A program made the position numbers and the translations under genes. A stretch of 64,000 nt of DNA from Thiomicrorhabdus sp033238645. GTDB lineage: Bacteria > Pseudomonadota > Gammaproteobacteria > Thiomicrospirales > Thiomicrospiraceae. The stretch spans positions 62,001 to 126,000 of the forward strand of contig BQXR01000001.1 of the NCBI GenBank assembly GCA_033238645.1, in the 5' to 3' direction. A model generated the notes under the pieces. It did not search any database. It saw only the letters and a list, made by a program, of their open reading frames with translations, and was not told the DNA's origin. Below are positions 1 to 5,886 of this stretch, one piece after another (position 1 is the first letter of the stretch; each line of letters opens with the position of its first letter).

Positions 1-1533
1 CGTTCAATGCAGTTAGTAACAATTGATGGTGCTGATACTAAAGATTTCGATGATGCAGTATTTGCTAAACGCCGTAAGAATGGTTGGCGTTTAGTGGTTG
101 CGATTGCAGATGTTTCTCACTATGTACAGCCAGGTACTGAGTTAGATAAAGAAGCGATTAAACGTGGTAACTCTGTTTACTTCCCACAGCGCGTTGTGCC
201 AATGTTGCCTTCTAAGTTATCTGATGGTCTTTGCTCATTGAATCCACATGTTGATCGTCTATGTATGGTGGCTGATTTAGCCATTGATGATGATGGTAAG
301 CTAGAGCGTAGCCAGTACTATCAAGCTGTTATGAACTCAAAAGCACGTTTAACTTATAATCAAGTAAACGATATTTTGACGGATGATAATAGCGAGTTCA
401 GAACTGAGTTTGCTGAGCAGGTTCCTCATTTAGAAGATCTTAACGAGCTTTATAAAGTTCTAAAGATAGCGCGTGCAGAGCGTGGTGCTTTAGAGTTTAA
501 TACAACTGAAACGCGCATCGTATTTGATGATGAGCGTAAGATCGAAGAGATTGTACCTGTTACTCGTAATGATGCTCATAAGCTGATTGAAGAGTGCATG
601 TTGATGGCCAATGTTGCGACGGCAAGATACTTGAAGTGGCATAAGATCCCTATCGTCTATCGAGTGCATGAGAAACCAGCGGAAGAGCGTCTTAAGAATG
701 TAAGAACTTTCCTAACTGATTTTAGCCTAACACTGGAAGGTGGTGATGAGCCGAGTGCTCATGATTATGCTGCGGTTATGGAAAAAATTGCGGGTGAGCC
801 ACATGAGCATCTAGTGCAGACAGTGCTACTTCGTAGTATGAATCAAGCGGTTTATCAGCCTGATAATAAAGGCCACTTTGGTCTAAACTATGAGCACTAC
901 ACACACTTTACTTCGCCAATTCGTCGTTACCCTGATCTTTTAGTTCATCGTGCGATCCAGCATGCATGGAAGAAAGTGGGTGCTGAAGGTTTTATGTATG
1001 ATGAGAGCAAGATGACCGAATTAGGTCAACACTGTTCAGATACAGAGAGACGAGCGGATGAAGCAACACGTGATGCTGTTACCTTCTTGAAGTGTGAGTT
1101 TCTATCTCACCGCGTTGGTGAAGAGTATGATGCGGTTGTTACTGCGGCAACAAACTTCGGTCTATTTGTTGAGATTGATCCTTTGTATGTCGAAGGTCTA
1201 GTACATATCACTGAATTAGGTGAAGATTACTTCCATTACGATAATGCACGTCACTGCTTAAAAGGTGAGCGTACAGGTAAAACCTATCGCTTAGGGGATC
1301 GTATTCGAGTTCAAGTAGCGCAAGTTAACTTGGATGATCGTAAAGTGGATCTTCGCTTTATCTCAGGTGGCACAACGGATGCAGTTGAGTCTTCAGAAGA
1401 TCAAACAGAAGAGAGTGCTGAAGGCGTTTCAGAAGAGTCTGGTGTTGAGTCATCATCTGAAGAGCCTAAGAAACGTCGTAAAAAGCGTTATTACCGTAAA
1501 GGTAAAAAGTCACCAGCTAAGAGCCAGGACTAG
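1..1533 (+). CDS. rnr: Ribonuclease R, 5' end missing
   Basis: 3'-5' exoribonuclease that degrades structured RNA and takes part in rRNA quality control. The frame is open from the first base, so the N-terminal cold-shock domains lie outside the window. Seen here: the RNB catalytic signature TIDGADTKDFDDAV, whose four aspartates fit the metal ligands of the family (D7, D13, D15, D16 counted from the Met at base 7), the body of the RNB domain with HFTSPIRRYPDLLVHR, and an S1 domain (VGEEYDAVV to VDLRF). The tail is acidic and Ser-rich, then strongly basic (KKRRKKRYYRKGKK), as usual for RNase R and not RNase II. The gene ends 2 bases before rlmB, the classical rnr-rlmB pair. Confidence 0.95.
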   Translation, partial: RSMQLVTIDGADTKDFDDAVFAKRRKNGWRLVVAIADVSHYVQPGTELDKEAIKRGNSVYFPQRVVPMLPSKLSDGLCSLNPHVDRLCMVADLAIDDDGKLERSQYYQAVMNSKARLTYNQVNDILTDDNSEFRTEFAEQVPHLEDLNELYKVLKIARAERGALEFNTTETRIVFDDERKIEEIVPVTRNDAHKLIEECMLMANVATARYLKWHKIPIVYRVHEKPAEERLKNVRTFLTDFSLTLEGGDEPSAHDYAAVMEKIAGEPHEHLVQTVLLRSMNQAVYQPDNKGHFGLNYEHYTHFTSPIRRYPDLLVHRAIQHAWKKVGAEGFMYDESKMTELGQHCSDTERRADEATRDAVTFLKCEFLSHRVGEEYDAVVTAATNFGLFVEIDPLYVEGLVHITELGEDYFHYDNARHCLKGERTGKTYRLGDRIRVQVAQVNLDDRKVDLRFISGGTTDAVESSEDQTEESAEGVSEESGVESSSEEPKKRRKKRYYRKGKKSPAKSQD

Positions 1534-1535
1534 TC

Positions 1536-2270
1536 GTGAAACAAGAAGTAATTTATGGATTGCATGCGGTAGAGAAGTTTATTAAACAATCTCCGCAGTT
1601 GGTATATCAGCTCTCTTTTATTAAAGGGCACCTGAACAATCGTCAGCGCTCTGTTTATGAATATGCGGTGAGTTTAGGTTTATCGCCTGAGTATGTTGCT
1701 AAGTCTGCTTTTAATAAGGTAGATGGAAATCACCAAGGTGTGATGGCGTTAGTTGCTAAGCAGCCTGACATGACAGAGTCTGATCTACTACAGATTATTG
1801 AAAAGGCTACTAATCCACTATTTATCATTTTGGATGAAGTACAGGATCCGCATAACTTAGGTGCTATCTTAAGAACGGCTGATGCCGTGGGTGTGGATGC
1901 TGTTATTATTCCTAAGCATAACTCAGTGGGAATGAACCCAACGGTGCGTAAGGTTGCTTCTGGGGCAGCTGACAATGTTAAGTTGATTGTTGTCTCTAAC
2001 CTAACCCGTACAATTAAAGAGATGCAGCAAGCAGGTGTTTGGATGGTTGGTTTAGCGGGTGAAACAGATCAAACGATTTATGACCAGGATTTAACGGGCT
2101 CAATTGGTATTGTGATGGGGACAGAGGGTAAAGGCCTTCGTCGTTTAACACGTGAATCTTGTGACTATCTAGCAGCGATTCCAATGCTTGGTGTGGTTGA
2201 GAGCTTGAATGTCTCAGTTGCAACGGGTGTTACGGTTTATGAGGCTTATAGACAACGTCAGTCAAAATAA
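1536..2270 (+). CDS. rlmB: 23S rRNA (guanosine-2'-O)-methyltransferase RlmB
   Basis: SpoU/TrmH-family (SPOUT) methyltransferase that methylates the 2'-O of G2251 in the peptidyl-transferase loop of 23S rRNA, using S-adenosylmethionine. The 244 residues match the family length. Visible parts are an N-terminal substrate-binding domain (VIYGLHAVEKF) and the three knot motifs: NLGAILRTADAVGVDAVI, IGIVMGTEGKGLRRL and IPMLGVVESLNVSVATGV. The start is GTG, chosen because it begins the conserved MKQEVIYGLHAV stretch directly after the rnr stop. It is surely co-transcribed with rnr. A hairpin terminator follows. Confidence 0.95.
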   Translation: MKQEVIYGLHAVEKFIKQSPQLVYQLSFIKGHLNNRQRSVYEYAVSLGLSPEYVAKSAFNKVDGNHQGVMALVAKQPDMTESDLLQIIEKATNPLFIILDEVQDPHNLGAILRTADAVGVDAVIIPKHNSVGMNPTVRKVASGAADNVKLIVVSNLTRTIKEMQQAGVWMVGLAGETDQTIYDQDLTGSIGIVMGTEGKGLRRLTRESCDYLAAIPMLGVVESLNVSVATGVTVYEAYRQRQSK

Positions 2271-2290
2271 CTTTTATAGTGCTTTTAATT

Positions 2291-2310
2291 GCCCCCCCCC
2301 TGCTCATTTT
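2291..2310 (+). repeat. Dispersed C-run motif, intergenic copy 1
   Basis: A run of nine C followed by TGCTCATTTT, just after rlmB. The same string, C9 then TGCTCATTT, recurs near 17.69 and 24.15 kb, and shorter or inverted copies occur elsewhere in the window. Here the C run can also pair with the GGGG that forms the 5' arm of the rlmB terminator. Its function is unknown. Confidence 0.8.
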
Positions 2311-2315
2311 GTAGA

Positions 2316-2350
2316 AGGGGCTTTTAAATGTGTTTTGCCCCTCTATTTTT
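2316..2350 (+). terminator. Terminator of rnr-rlmB
   Basis: Arms AGGGGC (2316-2321) and GCCCCT (2337-2342) enclose a 15-base T-rich loop and are followed by a T-rich stretch (CTATTTTT). The loop is long for an intrinsic terminator, so the call is moderate. The GGGG of the 5' arm could pair instead with the upstream C9 run. Confidence 0.5.
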
Positions 2351-2371
2351 ATCCTCTCTAGTACGTTCAAA

Positions 2372-2393
2372 CTAGTTTAAGTCCTTAAACTAG
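2372..2393. other. Inverted repeat at the 3' end of the kinase-Rieske gene
   Basis: CTAGTTTAA and TTAAACTAG form a perfect 9-bp stem around the loop GTCC. The repeat overlaps the stop codon of the minus-strand gene. It may be a 3' stabiliser or weak terminator; there is no clean T run on either side. Confidence 0.45.
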
Positions 2394-3587
2394 ATATATA
2401 TCTCCATTATCATCAATCTCAATATCTACCGTTGCCAAGGATTCATTCCAGCAAGGTCCGTCTACACATAAACCATCTTCTATTTTAAAAAATGCATCAT
2501 GTACTGAACACTTTATGGTTTTCTCAAATGGGTTGACGTCAATCTTGTAAGCTTCGTTTAAAGGTACATTTTGGTGGGGACAGTTATTTTCATAAGCTTT
2601 TACGCTGTTTTCGTATTTAATTAAAACCACTGACTTACGACCACTCTCTGTGTTGACGATCAATGTTTTAGCATTAGTTAGTTGCTTAAGGTTAGCGAGC
2701 GGCTTTTTGTCAGACGTTATATCCAATAGATTATCCAAACCGAGCTGACGACACTTTTGCCCAGCAAAGTGGTTTGCTTCTTTCACGGCCTCTAACAGCG
2801 TACTTTTATTGATTAGGTGGTGAATAAGTGCCGCATTAAAAGTATCTCCCGCACCTAAGGTATCAACAATGGGTGTAATTAATTCAGCATTGATATGCTG
2901 AATATCACCATTGATCGGCGCGTACCATACCCCTCTGTTACCCCATGTGCAGACAATATTAGCATTAGGTACCTGTGTCTTGACGTTAGCAAGAAGCTTA
3001 GCACCGTCTTGAAAGCCTTTTGCCGTAGCGTAGTGATGAGAGAATATCAGTAGATTGACTTGACTGAATAGGGCTTCAATGCCCTCACGAGGTTTTTCAA
3101 CTTCTAAAGAGATTGGCTGATCGGTCAAAAATGTTTTAGCGATATTGAGCATACCTGTGAGGTTCTCAATATTTCGTCCCTCAAAATGTAGCCACTCATA
3201 GTCCTCAATTTCAATCCTGGCAAAGTGATCAAATGAAATCTCTGGTAGATTACGGTAATGAACAATCGTGCGCTGACCATTTTCAGAACTCAAGGTAACA
3301 AATGAAGTAGGCGTTTGACCTTTTATAAATTTCTGAATGTGCTCAATATTAATATTACGATTCTTTAGGCTTGTTGTGAGTTGTTTAGCCTCAGAGTCTG
3401 TCGCTAGAGTCGTACAGATTGATGTTTCATGACCAAGCTGATTTAGAACATAGAGTGTATTATTGGTGTTTCCACCAGATGATGTTTTCTTGTCTAAGGC
3501 TCTGATCTCTTCATCTTCTTTGGGGTGATGTGAAACGTTGAAAATAATATCTAAAACAGCGTTGCCAATCCCTAGGATTTTTGCCAT
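2385..3587 (-). CDS. PfkB-family sugar kinase fused to a Rieske [2Fe-2S] domain
   Basis: Residues 1-300 are a ribokinase/ketohexokinase-like PfkB kinase: N-terminal ILGIGNAVLDI, the SSGGNTNNT substrate loop, and DTLGAGDTF with the catalytic base D248. Residues from about 310 to the end form a small Rieske ferredoxin-like domain with C336-x-H338 and C360-x2-H363, a complete ligand set for a 2Fe-2S cluster. The phosphorylated sugar cannot be told from sequence. I chose the start at 3587 because AGGCGA lies about 9 bases upstream and the conserved kinase N-terminus follows at once; an in-frame ATG 15 codons earlier (3632) lacks a good ribosome site. The gene stands alone and faces away from fnr. 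The two domains are continuous in one frame with no stop between them. Confidence 0.85.
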   Translation of the reverse strand: MAKILGIGNAVLDIIFNVSHHPKEDEEIRALDKKTSSGGNTNNTLYVLNQLGHETSICTTLATDSEAKQLTTSLKNRNINIEHIQKFIKGQTPTSFVTLSSENGQRTIVHYRNLPEISFDHFARIEIEDYEWLHFEGRNIENLTGMLNIAKTFLTDQPISLEVEKPREGIEALFSQVNLLIFSHHYATAKGFQDGAKLLANVKTQVPNANIVCTWGNRGVWYAPINGDIQHINAELITPIVDTLGAGDTFNAALIHHLINKSTLLEAVKEANHFAGQKCRQLGLDNLLDITSDKKPLANLKQLTNAKTLIVNTESGRKSVVLIKYENSVKAYENNCPHQNVPLNEAYKIDVNPFEKTIKCSVHDAFFKIEDGLCVDGPCWNESLATVDIEIDDNGDIYLV

Positions 3588-3736
3588 ATCATGTCGCCTA
3601 TTTGGTGAGAGGTAGGGGTGAAAGTATTTCATAAAATGTGGCTAGATTTTATCATAGGTTGTGAATCTTGCTCAATTTCACAATCGTGATGGCAAAAAGT
3701 GAATAAAATTTAAAAAAGCCTTGACATATATCTGTA

Positions 3737-3750
3737 TTGATTTAAATTAA
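3737..3750. promoter_or_regulatory. Near-consensus FNR box
   Basis: TTGAT-TTAA-ATTAA matches the FNR site TTGAT-N4-ATCAA at 9 of 10 defined bases. It lies in the divergent region upstream of fnr and of the kinase-Rieske gene and could serve autoregulation or control of the Rieske fusion. The T-rich context makes a chance match possible. Confidence 0.4.
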
Positions 3751-3851
3751 AAACCTCTAATCTGGATTGTAAGTATCCTGTAAGTTATTGATTTATGTTG
3801 TTTATGGGGTTGGTAAGAATTTTGTATAAGAGGCTGGTTATGTGATGATTC

Positions 3852-3874
3852 TTTTCCACAGAAGTTGTGGATAA
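3852..3874. other. Two DnaA-box-like sites in inverted orientation
   Basis: TTTTCCACA (3852-3860, one mismatch to TTATCCACA) and TGTGGATAA (3866-3874, a perfect box on the other strand) face each other across five bases. This could be a DnaA binding site for regulation or titration. Only two boxes were found, so it is not called an origin. Confidence 0.4.
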
Positions 3875-3972
3875 CTTTGTGTGTAATTGTTGGAAAGAGT
3901 GCTTAAGTTCTTTAAATCAGCAGATATTTGTTAAGTTGCCTATATTTTATACAGCATAATTTATTAGATGAT

Positions 3973-3984
3973 TTTGCGCGCAAA
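3973..3984. promoter_or_regulatory. GC-rich 12-bp palindrome, possible operator
   Basis: TTTGCGCGCAAA is a perfect palindrome inside an otherwise AT-rich stretch 170 bases before fnr. It looks like a dimer binding site; the factor is unknown. Confidence 0.3.
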
Positions 3985-4156
3985 TATACTTATGAAGCTT
4001 ACCTGCATCACTATCTTTTGCCTGTGTATTACAATTTAATACTGCTTAGGGATGACAAACAAAATAAAAGGGATACAATTCACAATAAATATAAATAAAA
4101 ATAAAAATAAAAAATAATTAGATAATAAATAGATTTATTAAATAAGTAGGCTACTT

Positions 4157-4900
4157 ATGACCGAAATAAAGTCAGCATTTAATGCTAGCTGCCAAAGCTG
4201 TGGATTGCAGAAAGTTTGCTTTCCGACAGGGTTGCTTAAAACAGATATTGAACGACTAGATCATATTGTTGATCGAAAAGCACCCCTAAAAAAGAATCAA
4301 CACCTGTTTCAAGCAGGGGAACAATTTGTTTCTCTGTTTGCGATTAGAGCGGGTGTTATTAAGCTTTACTCATTTTCTGATACGGGTGAAGAGATTATTC
4401 ATGGCTTTTATCTACCGGGTGATGTCATGGGTGTTGATGCTTTGAATACCAAAATGCACTCTTTAAGTGCTATCGCTATTGATACGGTGAGTGTTTGTGC
4501 TCTGCCATTTGAAGAGCTATCTGAGCTATCATTAAAGATTCCAACCTTAAACCAACAGATCATGAATGTGATGAGTAAAGAGGTTACTGAGGGTCGGCTG
4601 CATTCGGAAATGCTTATTAAGCGGAATGCAGATCAGAGAGTTGCCCAGTTCATTTGGAGTATGGCAGAGCGCTATCGTAATCGTGGTTATATCTATGATG
4701 AGTTTCGCTTAAGTGTGCTTCATCGAGATGTTGCTTTATACCTTGGACTAACACCTGAAACTGTTTCTCGTATATTGGCAAAGTTTCACGCTGAAAATAT
4801 TGTGACGTGGAAGAAAAAAGAGGTCACGATCCATAATGAGCATGCGCTACGAGAACTTGCCGGTACGACTGAGTGTCAAGCTAAGAAAGGGCATGGATAA
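4157..4900 (+). CDS. fnr: FNR-type oxygen-sensing transcription regulator
   Basis: Crp/Fnr-family regulator that carries an oxygen-labile [4Fe-4S] cluster, dimerises without oxygen and binds TTGAT-N4-ATCAA. Cluster ligands are visible: C12-x2-C15-x5-C21 at the N-terminus and C114, the spacing of E. coli FNR. The cyclic-nucleotide-binding-like fold spans about residues 30-140, then a dimer helix, then a helix-turn-helix with recognition helix PETVSRIL, whose E-x2-S-R contacts are those of true FNR. Length (247) fits the family. A perfect FNR site lies 27 bases after the stop codon and an imperfect one lies upstream, so autoregulation is possible. Confidence 0.93.
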   Translation: MTEIKSAFNASCQSCGLQKVCFPTGLLKTDIERLDHIVDRKAPLKKNQHLFQAGEQFVSLFAIRAGVIKLYSFSDTGEEIIHGFYLPGDVMGVDALNTKMHSLSAIAIDTVSVCALPFEELSELSLKIPTLNQQIMNVMSKEVTEGRLHSEMLIKRNADQRVAQFIWSMAERYRNRGYIYDEFRLSVLHRDVALYLGLTPETVSRILAKFHAENIVTWKKKEVTIHNEHALRELAGTTECQAKKGHG

Positions 4901-4926
4901 GTAGAAAAAGGGCTTTATACAACTAG

Positions 4927-4968
4927 TTGATTTTGATCAATACGTCTAAGTTAGATATGTGGTCTAAT
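4927..4968 (+). promoter_or_regulatory. Class II FNR-dependent promoter
   Basis: Perfect FNR box TTGAT-TTTG-ATCAA at 4927-4940 and a -10 hexamer TCTAAT at 4963-4968. With the start placed 7 bases after the -10, near 4975, the box is centred at -41.5, the class II position. No -35 is needed at such promoters. It drives a short region that ends in a terminator. Confidence 0.7.
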
Positions 4969-4974
4969 TCTCTC

Positions 4975-5048
4975 TCATGAAATGCTTAGTTTAAGTATTT
5001 TATGTTTGTAGCCTGCTTACCCGGCTAATATTTAGTCGGGGTCTTTTT
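4975..5048 (+). ncRNA. Candidate FNR-activated small RNA, about 74 nt
   Basis: A transcript from the FNR promoter would start near 4975 and end at a hairpin plus T run at 5020-5048. The span has no credible reading frame: the only ATG at its start gives five codons and lacks a ribosome site. Size and architecture resemble FNR-induced small RNAs such as enterobacterial FnrS, though no sequence similarity is claimed. The alternative is an attenuated leader of pal, whose start is about 195 bases beyond the terminator. Confidence 0.45.
5020..5048 (+). terminator. Intrinsic terminator ending the FNR-driven transcript
   Basis: CCCGGCTAA (5020-5028) pairs with TTAGTCGGG (5032-5040), nine pairs with one G-U and a three-base loop, followed by GTCTTTTT. 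The region from here to pal (about 195 bases) is AT-rich and holds the pal promoter, not clearly identifiable. Confidence 0.7.
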
Positions 5049-5243
5049 ATCCTAATCAATTCGATAAACCCTGTTTTATAGGCTAATTTCATCGAATATA
5101 TCATTTCACTCCCCTCTATTTACTCTTTAGCGATTTTAGTGACTGTTTTTTTAAGTTTTTATGCTTAAAAGCGCTGATCTTTATCTGTCTTTACGGTATA
5201 TTATGAAAACATTTAAAATTATTAAAAATTGAGATCTCGAAAA

Positions 5244-5789
5244 ATGTCTATTACATATATTAAACAATTACTTGCAGTTAGTTTTTTAGGGTTTGCTCTT
5301 GTAGGTTGTAGCTCAACTCCTACGGCAGAAGAAAATTCAGAAACAGCTGAGTCAATTGCAAGCAAGCAAGCTGCTACTGAAAAAGTAAATTCTGATATCG
5401 ATGTGGCGAAGATGAATAAAGCCAACGCTTTGGCTGCTCAGAAAGCAGAATTACTTGCTGCAATCGAAGGCAAAGTAGTTCATTTTGATTTTGACCGTTC
5501 TGAGGTGAGATCAAAGTTTTATAAAGTGATTAAATCTAATGCTGACTATATGGCTTTAGAAACATCTGCAATGATCACAATTAAAGGTTACTGTGATGAG
5601 CGTGGTACTCGTGAATACAACTTAGCACTAGGTGAGCGCCGTGCAAAAGCAGTTAAAAGTGCATTAGTGGCTGAAGGTGTAAGCCCAAGCCGTATTACGG
5701 TTGTTAGCTTCGGTGAAGACAACCCAGTTGCGGAAGGACATAATGAGTCTTCATGGTCTCTAAACCGTCGCGCTGAATTCTCGTATTAA
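5244..5789 (+). CDS. pal: Peptidoglycan-associated lipoprotein Pal (OmpA-like)
   Basis: Outer-membrane lipoprotein that binds peptidoglycan and belongs to the Tol-Pal envelope system. Signal peptide with lipobox LVGC (lipidated Cys at residue 22), an Ala/Lys/Glu-rich linker, then an OmpA_C domain: VHFDFDRSEV, IKGYCDERGTREYNLALGERRAKAV and the Pal-like end NRRAEFSY. I chose ATG 5244, since the TTG five codons earlier would add charged residues before the signal. It is not next to tolB, so it may be a second Pal-like protein, perhaps related to flagellar or envelope work. A strong hairpin terminator follows. Confidence 0.88.
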   Translation: MSITYIKQLLAVSFLGFALVGCSSTPTAEENSETAESIASKQAATEKVNSDIDVAKMNKANALAAQKAELLAAIEGKVVHFDFDRSEVRSKFYKVIKSNADYMALETSAMITIKGYCDERGTREYNLALGERRAKAVKSALVAEGVSPSRITVVSFGEDNPVAEGHNESSWSLNRRAEFSY

Positions 5790-5821
5790 TTTAAATAGCC
5801 CTTTATAGGGTTACTTTGTAG

Positions 5822-5856
5822 AGCCTTTCTACCTATTGGGGTAGAAAGGCTTTTTT
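5822..5856 (+). terminator. Terminator of pal
   Basis: A perfect 12-bp stem, AGCCTTTCTACC (5822-5833) with GGTAGAAAGGCT (5840-5851), six-base loop, then six T. Confidence 0.9.
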
Positions 5857-5886
5857 GTATCTAAATATTGATAAAGTTGATTTCCT

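Larger units (their letters stand above)
3588..4156. other. Long regulatory intergenic region between the kinase-Rieske gene and fnr
   Basis: No credible gene. It holds a TTGACA hexamer at 3721 with no clear -10 partner, an FNR-like box, a pair of inverted DnaA-box-like sites, a 12-bp GC palindrome, and an A/T-only-like stretch (about 4083-4145) of repeated ATAAA units just before fnr. It must contain the promoters of both divergent genes. Confidence 0.6.

Noticed and set aside
3721..3749. Sigma-70 promoter with TTGACA at 3721
   Set aside because: The expected -10 region reads AAATTA, too weak to call a promoter.
5229..5244. TTG start for pal
   Set aside because: It would add RSRK before the signal peptide, and the ATG at 5244 fits lipoprotein starts better.
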